Source: Malania oleifera (taxonomy: Eukaryota; Streptophyta; Magnoliopsida; Santalales; Ximeniaceae). From it: a DNA stretch of 64,000 bases. This document shows, piece after piece, positions 1 through 12,694 of the stretch (the stretch's first letter is position 1; every line of letters begins with the position of its first letter). The notes below the pieces were generated by a model, which was given only the letters and a program-made list of their open reading frames with translations, searched no databases and was not told the DNA's origin. Both the position numbers and the translations under genes were made by a program. The stretch spans positions 56,412,173 to 56,476,172 of the forward strand of contig NC_080426.1 in assembly GCF_029873635.1 (NCBI RefSeq), given 5' to 3'.

Positions 1-131
1 TAAATTCGATAGGTTTGGTTCGGTTCGATTCGGCCAAACGGTTCGGTTAACAGTTTTCTTTAACTGAAAATTTCAATTAATTCGGTTAATTAACCGAATA
101 TGGCCGAACCGACCGTTTGTTCACCCCTACA
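1..131. repeat. GGTTCGG-rich repeat end, possibly hAT-like
   Basis: The first 131 bases are rich in GGTTCGGTT and GGCCGAAC motifs and finish with a GTTCACCCCTAC end. On the other strand this reads GTAGGGGTGAAC. Ends of this kind are common on small non-autonomous hAT-type elements in plants. The other end lies outside the window, so neither the inverted repeat nor a target duplication can be checked, and the family call is a guess. Confidence 0.3.
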
Positions 132-2267
132 TGGAGTTGATTGATTTGGCTCAAATGAAACTCAATCACAAAATATGCCCTAATTGAATGGATCTATAGC
201 TGATCTTGACCCTTTTTTCATATTCCAATCTGATAAGAATGTGCTTGAATGAATCCCACTGAAACTCAATTCTTATTGAATAAGTAGATTTCTGAAACCT
301 GATATGACATTTTCCCCAGTTAGACCGCTATTTCTCCACAGGGATCTTCGTTATAGAAACTATTGGCGATTCTGAAACCCTTTAACTATCCATCCTCCTT
401 TAAAGCTTTAAAGGGCAAGGAGATTTTTTTTTTTTTTTTTTTGATATAATACATGATGATGTGCCAATTTCCGAATGAGCCCGTAACAAACCCAATTCTA
501 ATCTTGGCCATATTTTCGAATCCTTATCTGACATAGATGTCCCTGAATGTGTTCCTCTGAAACTCGGCATGACACCTGCCCCAGTAGATGCATTTGTAGT
601 TGATCCTGTCCATTTTACATTTTCTCTACAAGGACGTTCTTTGGATTACATCCTTAATGTTTTAAAATCTCTTTGAAATTTAAATAAATAAGCATACAAT
701 TAGATAACTCAATCTCAATAGGAATATGGGAATGCACAAACTTGCTTGTCTTTGCTTTATTTTCTGTGTTTGTTAAATATGAGACAAATTTTACTAGTAC
801 TTTGACACTAGTGTAACTTTGCTAGCTTAGAGAATCATATCAATAGGAAAACCTTTTTTTTGTTTAGCCCTATAATCATAACTCGTCCACTGTATCACCA
901 CTTAAAGATTCTTTTTTACTTATTTCAAGCTAATTTCAAACTCATAGTCTTGAATTATAACCAGTGTCTCATTAAGTAGTTTGATCAAAATTCCATTCTC
1001 AGGGTGGACTTTAAGACACAGGATGAAATGTAGGCTTATGATTTAGGTTTCACCAAGAACAAGGAAACTAAGGCTCAAAAATCCCATTCCCGAATAAAAA
1101 CTTCTGCCCCAATTTGTGGTACAGTATTCGCAAAGTATTGACCGAACTTGTCATATGAACAAGTTGCCTACGTACCTTTGTAGGATCAGCTCATTACATA
1201 GTTTTAAATCAACATGGAGTCTGACAAATCATTTGAGACAACAATATATACCAATCTGGTCAGGACTTTCATTTAAACTGTAATGTAGGCTAGGGGTATG
1301 GGTTAAAGAAAGAAAGATTTAAATAAGGCTCAAAATTTATCAATCTCATCACAGGTATTCACTAGTCAAAATCACATATGAATCATGTCCCTTATTTTTA
1401 TTTCTTCTTCCTTTCCTTCTTCTTTCTCTTTCTTTTTTTTTTTCTTTCATTTTTTCATCATCTTCTTCTTCTTTTACCCCAACTTTTGCTTTTCTCTTTA
1501 TGACAGAATCGTAACTTCATTTTCATTTGAATTCCATTTGGGACTAATCTTTTTTTAAAACTGTCTCAGTGTGGGGTATGATCCTTTAATGGGTTAATTA
1601 AGAATTGAATTGTTCAGACTCAAAAAGGATTTGTAAGGGATTTCTTCTTTGACTTTCTTTTGGGAAGCATAAAAATGGTTTGTCATCATTTTGGTAGCGA
1701 CCATTGCCTCAAATGACTTGTCAAACACTAAGAGACCCAAACCCACATTAAATTTCTAATGAACTAACTTTTAAGAAATGATTGGTTTAACATTCACGTT
1801 CAACTTGGTTAACAAATGGTAAATCAATATTTGGTTCTTTTTAGGGATATTGGTCGACCAAAGATGACCACCCCTCATTTGATTATAATATAATCATTAT
1901 GCCTTTAAGACACCAATTGTCATATAATCATTATGCCTTTAAGACACCAATCGTAATTTAGATAACAAAGACAGGAGACTTTGTTCATTGATTTCATAAA
2001 ACAAATGTATGACAAAACTTGATAAGTCATTTCTATATACTTCTCCTACGACTCTTCACCATTTTGAAATCCACTTCCCAACTAGGCTTTTGAAAACATC
2101 TTGAAGTGGGGGTCTTCTAGATCGGAGGATTTTCCTTCATTATCTTTTTTTTTTTTTTTTTTTTGGCCCATTGAATAGACTCCCAAAACCAACTAATGGA
2201 TCCAAGTCCTTTGTACTGACAAAACTATTTCTTATGTCACTTTACACAAAATGCAAGCAAAAATAGG
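132..2267. other. AT-rich sequence without a gene
   Basis: No open frame here resembles a protein. The stretch holds two poly-T runs (near 425-442 and 2,145-2,164) and a pyrimidine-rich tract at about 1,380-1,500. It could be leader or untranslated sequence of the larger LTR element that seems to enclose the first 17 kb, but nothing here proves that. Confidence 0.5.
1888..1953. repeat. Tandem duplication of about 34 bp
   Basis: Two nearly identical copies of a unit containing ATAATCATTATGCC and TTTAAGACACCAAT lie head to tail. The copies differ at about one or two positions, so the duplication is recent. It lies in non-coding sequence and has no evident role. Confidence 0.85.
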
Positions 2268-4541
2268 TGTTAGCTTTGGTGCAATCCCAAAAGGAGGGGT
2301 GAATTGGGTATTTAAAATTTATTTCCTAGGTTAAACTAGATAAGCAGTATTACTTAACCTAGAGTCTGTCTATGCAAATGTAAACCTAATCATTTACAAT
2401 ATAACATACACGTGCAGTAAGTAAATTACGGAAATGTAAAGAATACACACGATATGTTATCGGGATTCGGCCAACTGTGCCTACGTCCCTGCCTCTAGCT
2501 CACAAGTTAGAAGATTCCACTAATAGCTCACTTAAGGGTGGAGTGGCACCGTTTACAACCAGGTCAAATTAACACAGGGCTAACCTCAACCTTAACCAGG
2601 TCAATTAGCGGGGCTAACCTCAACCTACACGCCTTAACAGAACGACGCACCTAGCTTTCCTAACCAGATCTAAGCCAATCCGGGACTATTTCAGGGCTAA
2701 TCTCCCTCTTCAGACCCGTGCCTGAAAATACAACAAATGTGTATAAAATTTGTATACGGAAATATGCTTCTAGAAAAGTAGATGTGTGCACCAATACAGC
2801 TCAATCAATAAAGCAAGCACGAATGATATGTAGATATGCTCAGTGCTCTAATGTGTACTAAACACTCAATCAAATATAATAATCAATCAAGATCTAGAGT
2901 GTGTATCTAAGCAAGATTTGAAACACAATATTCGAATATCACAAAATCAGATCAGGATTTCAAATATGCTAAGCAAGATAGATCAAACAAACTCAATACG
3001 ATATTTCAATATCTAAAGCACAATGGAGTTGTTTGAAAGATTAGCTTTTCACAAAAACATTTTTGCACACAAAATCTAGGTTTAAGTATCTTGCAACAAC
3101 AATGCAAGAACCACAACCCTCAAAGTCTTCCCACACAAGATTTATCAAATAAAATCTGTGGAAGAACTTTAGGCTATACTCTCAAATAAAATCAATCAAA
3201 CTTTATACCAAAAGAGAGTATTAGCTAGAGAGATTACACACTATAGCTTTATAGAAATACTCACAATGCTTAAAGAAATAAAGATTGAAGAGTATGTGAG
3301 TGTTTGCAAGAAGTTTTTGGCTAATATAGGATTTTGGGAGTTGAGAGAGTTTTGCCCTAATCAAATTTGCTAATGCCTTTTAATTTTCTCAAATGATCTC
3401 ATATATATAGACATGTGGGAAAATATGACCATTGGGGAACTATTGGGTATTATTAGAAAAGTTTAATGATGTTTAAAGCATTTTAACCCTGTTTAAAAAA
3501 TATTAACTGCGGTAAAAAATCAGAACAACCCGAGAGGTCCGGTCGACCAGAATAGGTTTGGTCGACCAAGTCTCATATGGTTCGGTCGACCAAGGAAATA
3601 TTGAACTGAGGTCTTGGTCGACCAGGAGTAGGCGATTTCCCAATTTTCCGAGTTTCGATCGACCAGGTCATTTTGAACTGCCTAGTTCGATCGACCAGAC
3701 CGCTGGGAATTCTCCCGAGAACCCTCCGATCGACTAGGTTGTTGTAGTAGAAAAGTTCTCAGTCGACCAGATGGTCAACTATTGACCCAAGAAGGTTTTG
3801 GTCGATCACGATCTTTTGAACTATCAATTTCGGTCGACCAGTTGGTCAAACTTTTGACCCCAGGGTGTTTCGGTCGACCAGGGCCTTTTGAACTACCTTT
3901 GCTGGTCGACCGAGTGGTCAAACTTTGACTCAAGGGAGTTTCGATCGATCAAGACCTTTTGAACTACCTTTGCTGGTCGACCAAGTGGTCAAACTTTGAC
4001 CCAAGGTGTCTCGGTCGACCAGGCCAAAATGAACTGGCTTGGTTGGTCGACCAAAAATGCATCGTATGTGCATTTCGGTCCCGGATTGAAGCAAACAAGC
4101 CCTATTCAAGTGCCTAACAAATATATGTGAAAGTGTGAGTGTCCTAGGGGCATTTGGGGTCCAATTTAAAGACACCGAAAAAGTCCGATGTCGGTCGACC
4201 GAAGGGAAAACTCTAAGGTCTTTTTATGGTCAATGTAGGTACCTAATGTCCAACTAAGGTCGATTTGAGCATACCTACCTATCATGCATGATGCAAATTA
4301 TTACAAACCATATGAGTGTACAGTCCATAATAAAATTACATCCCAGAATGAAGAAACTAAAAATAAATACAAATGCATCACAAGATTCTTCATTCATTGG
4401 CACGAACACTGCACGCCATCATGATAAGTCTTTTAGTCCTGAAGCGCGCGCAAGGTGAACCTGCATGCAGCTCTCAATATAACCATTAGTACCAAGAGTA
4501 TTTGTCATTATCAAAACAAGGCGTGACCAATCAGGTCAACA
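2268..4541 (-). mobile_element. Solo LTR of the recurring Copia (SIRE-like) family
   Basis: The segment starts TGTTAGCTTTGG and ends GGTCAACA. It is flanked by ATAGG on the left and ATAAG on the right, a 5-bp target duplication with one difference. Reverse-complemented, it has the same start and end as the LTRs at 45,554 and 53,723, including the AATTCACC...TTGGGA signature just before its end. No internal element sequence adjoins it, so it is a solo LTR of 2,274 bp left by recombination between two LTRs. It probably lies inside an older element. Confidence 0.85.
3541..4202. repeat. Cluster of GGTCGACC palindromes in the solo LTR
   Basis: About 17 exact or one-mismatch copies of the palindrome GGTCGACC lie within about 660 bp, 11 of them exact by eye. 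The spacing is irregular, and the copies are usually followed by AG or AAG. Several sit in a looser repeat of about 60-100 bp with a shared TTTTGAACTACC and GGTCAAACTTTGACC context. The same motif is enriched in the same part of the related LTRs. Confidence 0.85.
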
Positions 4542-5010
4542 ATAAGCAAAATTTGACATAGGGTGATGATCCAGAGTGTAGGATGAGATGAGGCTGAAAG
4601 ATATTCTTATTTCATTCAATTTCAAAATAATTTAAATGAAAAGCATGGATGCATTCCTCTTGTTATCACTCTTAGGTGATCAAGCACATCATTTTTGTAT
4701 CACGTGAGCTCACTTCTGAAGTTGAATATCGATCAATCCTTCAACCCGATGGCATTTGCGACATTTCAACTGTGATTTGGCAATGGGTTCCCATGATTCT
4801 AACCTTTCGCATAGAATAGAGAGATCATTTTTGTTCTGCTCAATGATGGAACCCTAAATCTTTAGCTTTGCCACCTCGGCACATCAGTTTTACAGAAAAT
4901 TAGGATGTGATTACCGACTTATTGGAGATGACTATGCAAGCATGGTCATGAAATTGAGCATGGGATGTATGATTATGTTGTGCAATGGGTGTTTATGTAT
5001 GAGTGTAACT
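4542..5010. other. Non-coding spacer between two LTR insertions
   Basis: This short AT-rich stretch lies between the solo LTR and the Gypsy element. No gene or repeat is recognised. Its last five bases, TAACT, are the left target duplication of the Gypsy insertion, and the sequence resumes after 15,443. Confidence 0.6.
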
Positions 5011-7270
5011 TGTGACGCCCAAATTTTTGTATAATTTTTTTTTCAATAATAAATGAACTTTCACTTGTCATAAACAACATCCATAAATCGGCCACGTTAA
5101 CTATTCTACTATCATTCATATGACCCGACCCGCATTGGGTACCAGGTAAAAAGTTATTTTATTTATATAACATAATAGCGAAAGTTAATACATACTTTAC
5201 AATCAGAATACAATACCCAAAGTATCAACACAAATATATACATCACCATAACAGACACAAAAACAACCCAATTCTAGGGGAATTACACCTTCCCTAGTCC
5301 AGAAACTCACCCTATGTGTCAGGGTCCCAGCTTCCTATGATCACGGAGTTCTATCACTTGGCCTATCCCTGTTCCCTGAAAAATTTAGATAATTTGGATG
5401 AGACACATTTTAGTAAGAAAGAATAAATTATTTACAGTGTGAGGCCATATAAATTCAGTTATAATACACTTTACTTTTCAAACCATCGTTTCATCTGAGA
5501 AAACACACTGAAGTTCCTAAGAATAGAGAAGATTACCCGTCCATATAGGTAGCTTCCCTATACCCTAACACGTTATGCAATCAGGTATGACCACATCTGA
5601 TATCTATCAAGGCACTCACCTTACTCAGTAAGCTCCTAAGAGGAGAGTTTCAATTTGTCTCAATTATTTATATTATTAACTCACAATTTCATTTTTCAAT
5701 TTTATCATTCTCTATTTCTCAATTTCCATTCTTTCTTTCATTTCTCATTTTATCCAATTTTATCATTCTTTCACTTCCCGTTTCCATTTTTATTTTCCGG
5801 CTCATGAGTATCCTTAGTATCAAATGCCAACATCGCGTCTGTAACTCATGGCCACCCTAAGGATCTTTTTATCCACGTCATGCTTCCCCCCATGATCAAG
5901 GTTGTACGGCCCGAAGGCTGGATCTAATCGCGGTTAGCTGATCTGGTTAGATCAAAATATCATATCGCGCCAATAGTACGACTGGCCGACCTATAACCCT
6001 GATCTGTACTCAGGGGGCCCAACAACCCTACAAAATGGCTCAGTCAACTATCATGCTACACGCTCAAAGAGTCCGTGTGGTTGCACTATCACCACTAGCA
6101 ATGATATTGGCATTGGCACATAACCGCAATCATTATGTGATATTGGCATTTCATCAATCATATTCTAGTATATCACAATTCAGTTCAATATAAATATTCT
6201 CATCATTTTCTGTACACATTTCATCATCTCGTAATAATATATATCATATTTCACATATTTTCACATTTTCCCCAAATACTCATATCAATAATTTGTACAA
6301 ACTCATTTCTCATGCAAATAATTTTCTCACATATAAATACCACATTACATTATTTTCCACTAATCACATCAATCATTCTCATTTCAATATTTTCTTAGAA
6401 AATACACATCATTATATTTCACATTTTTCAATACATGTCATATGTCACACAATTTTCTTCTAATATTCATAATATATTAATTTCAGACTCCAAAGTATCA
6501 CAAATTAATATTACTCGAATGCCACACAATTTATCTGACATTTATATCATAATAATTTTCAAGCTCATTTTCATATATTAATTCAAATGGTAATTCTAAA
6601 AATAATACTATAATTTATTTTACTTTCTTGGCTTACTTAGAGTCTCATTAGAACTCCAAATCCTACGCCCTTGGCGCCCAAAATTCAACTCCTGCAATTT
6701 GCATTTTTCCTAGATTAATTAATTCATTTCCCCAAAATACTACCCATCTAGCCTTCCCTAGGCCCCATGTACTCCAAATTAACATTTAAACCAATATTTG
6801 ACACCCCCACTTAATTTTTTGAATTTTGCTTGCGGGTCCTAAAAAGACACCCACAGCGGCGCTTACCCGGGTCCTAAATTTTAAAAATTCTACTTCAACT
6901 CCAAATGCTCAACATTTTAGCATTTCTAAATTAATCCTAATTAATTAAAAATAAGCCCCTTAATACCCCCGTACCCCAAATTTGGGGTTATGCCCATGAC
7001 GACCTCATGAGAATTCTGTCCCGCTAGACTTGTAGATAATCATCCCCAGATTCTCATGGTGATGTCCGTTCGTTAATCAGGCTTATAATTTGCAAGAAAT
7101 TAAAGAAAAATAAGAAATTGGCTTACCCCTAGGAATACACCTACGCCGCTCCTACCATCGATCAGCTCCGGTAGAAATGACGACAGCGGAGAATGAAGAT
7201 CAACGGTATCTTCTAATTCTCGATCAAGCGAGAATCCGTCACGTAACTAAGGAGAGAGGGAGAGAGAATG

Positions 7271-7305
<35 letters not shown>

Positions 7306-7392
7306 CGTAGGTCTCCTGCGCAGAATGCAATAGCAAAGGAAGAAGGGGGCAGGGAGCGACTCTCAAATTCATTCTTCAAGCTTTTAGCTTCA

Positions 7393-7440
<48 letters not shown>

Positions 7441-7598
7441 TTAATTAATATTAATAATTATATATTTTTTAATAAAAATAAATTTAATTATTATTATTTT
7501 TCTTTTCTTTTTTAAATTTAATTAACTAATTAATTAATTATTAATTTTTTTGGGAATCATTCTACTAATCTTATATAACCCTTTTTTAGGTTATTACA
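5011..7598 (-). repeat. 3' LTR of the minus-strand Gypsy element
   Basis: The 2,588-bp LTR starts TGTGACGCCC and ends GGTTATTACA on the plus strand. It matches 12,695-15,443 along its length, with indels. Near its inner end it carries a (GA)n run (about 7,274-7,303) and an (AAT)n run (about 7,395-7,439), both also present in the partner LTR. Confidence 0.93.
7395..7439. repeat. (AAT)n microsatellite in LTR
   Basis: About 15 AAT units. A matching array at about 15,209-15,250 in the partner LTR shows it was present before insertion. Confidence 0.95.
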
Positions 7599-7612
7599 TT
7601 CTCTCCACCTTA
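7599..7612 (-). other. Polypurine tract of the Gypsy element
   Basis: Read on the minus strand, AGGTGGAGAGAA lies directly before the 3' LTR. It is the expected position and composition for the primer of plus-strand DNA synthesis. Confidence 0.8.
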
Positions 7613-7918
7613 TAAAAATTTCGTCCCCGACATTTGCAATTCATCTGCTTCCCATCCTTAGAGAAAACACTTCCAATTTTATTAATTACTCTCACTTATG
7701 GTGGAGAAACACCGTGCTTACAACGAGGGTTCTGGGAGATTACAACTATTTAAAATTCTCTCAAAACCATTCACATTCCAAAACTAGAAACTTTATCTAT
7801 CCTACATTACACTATATAAATAAAAATATACAATATTACTCCATTCACTTTGACTAGCTCAACCCTAAACTCTATTGAATAAATATGGATATCTTTGGCG
7901 CATCTGATCCTCTAGTTC

Positions 7919-10900
7919 CTAAGAAGCCTCCTCAATGACATGGTTGCGCCACAAAATTTTTATCAATGGAATCTTTTTCGTGCTTAGTTTCTGTTCCTTC
8001 CAATCAAGAATCTGTACTAGCACTTCCTCATAAGCTAGAGTATCACCCAACTCCAGTGCTTCATAGCTGATCACATGGGAGGGGTCTGGGAAGTATTTTC
8101 TCAGCATAGAAACGTGAAATACGTCATGGATCCTAGACAGGACCGGTGGTAATGCCAATCGATAGGCAACTGGACCCACTCTTTCAAGAATCTTGAATGA
8201 TCTAATATACCTAAGGCTTAGCTTACCCTTCCTCCTGAACCTCATACCACCTTTCAGCAATGCCACCTTCAGGTATACGTGATCTCTTACGTCAAATTCC
8301 AATTCTCACCGACGAGTATTTGTGTAACTCTTCTATCGGCTCTGTGCTGTTTGGATCTTGTCTCTGATGAGCCTGACTTTATCTTGAGTCTGTTATATCA
8401 GCTCTGACCCCAATATCTGTCTCTCCCCAATCTCATCCCAATATAATGGGGATTGGCACCTCCTGCTATATACCGCCTCATATGGTGTCATTCCAATGCT
8501 GGCCTAGTACCTGTTGTTATACGCAAACTCAACCAGTGGCAAATATTGCATCCAACGACCTCCAAAGTCCAACACATATGCTCGCAGCCTATCCTCCAAA
8601 ATCTATATCGTCCTCCCTGTCTGCCCATCTTTCTAAGGATGAAAAATTGTGCTGAACGACAACTAAGAACCCATGGCCCCTTGCAAACTCTTCCAAAAAT
8701 GAGATGTGAACTGTGGGTCTCTGTCTAAAACTATGGATATTGGGACGCCATGGAGCCTAACTATCTCCTAGTTATATAACTCAGTCAATCTGTCCATGGA
8801 GTAGCTAACTCTGATCGACAAAAAGTATGCAATCTTTTTCAATCGATCCACCACTACCCAAATAACGTCCTATCCATGCAACGCAAGCGGTAATCCTATG
8901 AAAAAATTCATCGCTATATGCTCCCACTTTAACTCAGGAATGTGGAGTGGCTGTAATGATCCCGCCGATCTCTGATGCTCAACCTTCACTTGCTGACACG
9001 TCAAACACTGATCCACATACTGGGCTATCTCCCTCTTCATGTTCCTCCACCAGAAGGACTCTTAAAGATCCATGTACATTTTAGTGCTACCTGGATGTAC
9101 AGTATACAGGGACCGATGTGCTTCCTCCAGAATGATCTTCTTGATCTCAAGAATGGCAAGAACACATAACCTGGTACGGAACCTCCATCATCTGAGATGC
9201 TGAACTCTGTTTCCTAACCATCTTGTACCTTCCCCATAAGCTCTACTAGTTCTGCATCATTTCTCTGGGTTACTTTAATCCTTTCCTGTAAAGTCGGCTA
9301 CAAAATCAAATCAACAATGAACGTCTGGTGATCGCCCTCTATCAGCTCCACACCAAGTCTCTCTAGATCCATCTGAATTGGATGTTGAATATCCACTACA
9401 GACATAGATGAATCCACTAATTTCCAACTCAAAGCATCAACGACCACATTAACCTTTTCTGAGTGGTAGCTGATAGTGCAGTCGTAATCCTTTATTAACT
9501 CTAGCCATCTTCTCTGCCTCATATTTAATTCCTTCTATGTGAAGAAATACTTTAAGCTCTTATGGTCAATAAATATCTCACACCTACCCCCATATAGATA
9601 GTGCCTTCAAATCTTCAGTGCGTAAACAACCGCCGCCAACTCAAGATCATGGGTAGGGTAGTTCTTCTCATATTCTTTCCATTGTCGTGAGGCATAGGCT
9701 TTTACTCTCCCCCATTGCATCAATACGCATCCAAGCCCTTTATGGGACATCACTATAAATTATAAACCCCTCTTCTCCTAAAAGAATCATCAATACAGGC
9801 GTAGTGATGAGTCGCTATTTCAATTCCTATAAGCTCTGTTCACATTCATCAGACTACTCAAACTTCACTCTTTTCCTGGTCAATCTAGTCAATAGACCTG
9901 ACAATATAGAGAAACCCTCAACAAACATGCGATAGTACCCAAACAAACCCAGGAAACTCCTGATCTCATGCCCATTCTTTGGTTGTACCCAATCTACTAC
10001 TGCCTCAATCTTACTCGAATCAACATAAATACCACTCCTGGACATAATGTGTCCAAGGAAGGTAACCTATTCCAACCAGAACTGGCACTTCTTGAGCTTC
10101 GCATATAGCTTCTTCTCTCGCAACACCTGCAGCATTATACTCAAATGCTCCTCATGCTCCTCAGGGCTCTTCGAATACACTAGTATATCATTAATAAATA
10201 CTACCACAAACTGGTCCAAGTATTGGTGAAATACCCAGCTCATCAAATCCATAAACACTACAGGAGCATTCGTCAAACCAAATGGCATAACTAGAAATTC
10301 ATAGTGACCATACCGTGTCCTAAATGCCGTCTTCAGAACATCGTTCGACCTGACTTTCACCTGATGATACCCAGAGCGTAAATCTATCTTTGAAAAGATC
10401 TGTCCCCTATAACTAGTTAAACAAATCATCGATATGCGAGAGCGGGTATTTATTCTTGATAGTCACTTAGTTTATTTCTCGATAGTCGATGCACAACCTC
10501 ATTGACCCATCATTCTTCCTCACAAATAAAACTGGTATTCCCCAAGGTGACAGACTGGGCCGAATAAACCCCCTATCTAACAATCCCTGGAACTATTCTT
10601 TCATTTCTTTCAGCTCTGCCGGTGCCATTCTATACGGCGCCTTCGAAATTGGCGCTGTCCCCGGAACCAGATCAGAAATGAACTCTACCTCACGATCAGG
10701 AGGTAGTCTCGGTAAATCCACGAAAAATACATCAGGAAAATCCCTCACCACAGGGATCCCCCCCACCCTTAGCTCCCTTTCTAATACTGCCTTCACACAT
10801 GCTAAATATCCCTGAAAGCCTTCCGATAGCAACCTACGTGCCTGAATAGTAGACTATAATTGAGGTGGGGTGCGCACACATGATCCCACGAATCTGTACT

Positions 10901-11250
10901 GCTATCCCTCTAAAGGTCTGAATACTATCCCTCTTTTATGGCAATCAATGCTAGCATAGTGGACAGCTAGCTAGTCTATACCTAAGATTATCTCAAACCC
11001 ATGCATCTTTAAAACCACCAGATTAGCTAACAAAGACCTCCCCTGAATATCCATTGGATAGTCCCTGAGTATCTTTCTACATATCCCAACAGCCCCAGTC
11101 GGCATACCAAGAGAAAAACTAATATCTAACTGCTGAGACTCAAACCCACACAACTTAACATAATCTCGGTCGATAAAAGAATGAGTCACCCCAAAATCAA
11201 ATCAGACAGTAGCTATAAATGACAATATTGAAACCATATCTGTCACCACA
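7919..11250 (-). pseudogene. Gypsy pol remnant (protease to chromodomain)
   Basis: Minus-strand fragments follow the Gypsy order. Protease-like sequence lies at about 11,190-10,970. Reverse transcriptase lies at about 10,830-9,860, with recognisable blocks such as [21 protein letters not shown] and the SFLGL.GYYR block. RNase H and connection sequence lies at about 9,790-9,300, with the DCTISYH block. Integrase is poorly preserved at about 9,200-8,330, and the chromodomain region, with KILWRNHVIEEAS, is at about 8,300-7,919. The reading frame is interrupted repeatedly, so this is a fossil. Confidence 0.9.
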
Positions 11251-11349
11251 TCTCCCCGCCACCTCAACATCTCCCGGCGTCAGTGCATAAACTCGCGCTG
11301 GCATAGTATTCCTCTACTGTCCACCTCGAGGTGTCTGATGGCCTCCTCT

Positions 11350-12309
11350 ATATGGTCGAGGAACAGCTGCTATCGCTGGCGGTGCCTGACATTTCCTCGC
11401 GATATGCCTAGGCTGGTGGCACTGATAGCAGACAATCTCCTTCGCTCAGCACTCTCCTAGATGCCTCCTCAAACATCTGGGGCATGGAGGGAGCATCTGT
11501 CGACCCTATATTGCTCGCTCTCCTCCTCCCTATCATCGTCCCCCTATGCTATCATATTTTCTCCACGGCCCTCGACTGGACCCTGCCTAAAAATCAGAAG
11601 GCACGGGCCTCTTGCTCTGGCTCTGGGCTACTGCACCTCTCTGTATGCTGTTCTCAATCATCGCAGCACTGTCCGCTATCTCCAAGAAGGTCTGAGCTCG
11701 GAAACCAACCACCTATTCATACAAGTTCTGTCTCAGGCCCTCCTCAAACTTCATTGTCTTCCTCTTCTCATCTGGAACCATATACGGGGCGAATTGGGAC
11801 AACTCAACAAACCTCCTTGCGTACTACTGCACCACCATAAACCCATATGTCAGGTCTAAAAACTCTAACGCCTTCACACTCCTGACCATAGTGGGAAAGT
11901 ATCGCTTAGAGAAAATCTTCCTAAAGCGACTCCACATCATCACTACAGGGTCAGGCCTCTGCTCCTCAAGTAATCTCACTGACCTCCACCAGCTCTTCGC
12001 TTCCCCGGTCAATTTAATTGTAGGAAGTAACGCCCTCTACTCATCTGTACATGAGAGGACTATCAGTATATCCTCTATGTCCTGGACCCAATTCTCTGCT
12101 ACCAGTGGGTCCGCTCCTCCAGCAAAAGACGGGGATCGCATACGCATGAACTGCTCAATCATGCAGCTGCGCTCTCCTGAGCTCCTATCCATCTCAGCCA
12201 TCACCTACTGAGTAACGCTACGCAACACTGCGTCTGGGTCTACACCACCCATACTAGAAGGTCCTACTCCATCACCTCCCACACTCGTGTTACTGTTCCT
12301 CGGATCCAT
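11350..12309 (-). pseudogene. Gypsy gag remnant
   Basis: The minus-strand sequence starts at a probable ATG at 12,309. It contains a retrotransposon gag core with the block GEAKSWWRS followed by WSRFRKIFSKRYFP at about 11,900-12,010. That core is typical of plant Gypsy capsid proteins. A cysteine-rich nucleocapsid region would follow towards 11,350. The frame is broken. Confidence 0.85.
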
Positions 12310-12679
12310 CCTGTAAAGGAAGCAACTAATCTCAGCATGCAATTACTATCACACAATCATACACTGGAATAACTCATAAATTATTCTTCTATCCACATCC
12401 TTAATCCCCATTTAGGATTCACCCCTACCACTCAGAAACAAGACCCGATAATAGTATCCATGGTTTTCCTGAAATCGTCACCCCAGGAAAAAAGACAGAA
12501 GCAACCGCGGTACTCCTGTCTCTAGGCTGCAAGATAGAACCATAAATTCTTACCTCATCCTCAAATGGCCGCTGACTCACATTTCAATCTACCCATCTCC
12601 TATTCCCCTCAAAATCCACTCCTATGCTCTGGTATTGTATTCCGCTGTCCACTAAAGTCTACAGAACCTGGCAACCCAA

Positions 12680-12691
12680 GCTCTGGTACCA
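12680..12691 (-). other. Primer binding site (initiator Met tRNA type)
   Basis: On the minus strand TGGTACCAGAGC lies three bases inside the 5' LTR. It matches the usual plant Met-tRNA primer site TGGTATCAGAGC with one difference. Confidence 0.85.
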
Positions 12692-12694
12692 AAC

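Noticed and set aside
7177-7395. 72-codon frame rich in Glu and Arg
   Set aside because: It is created by the (GA)n run in the Gypsy LTR.
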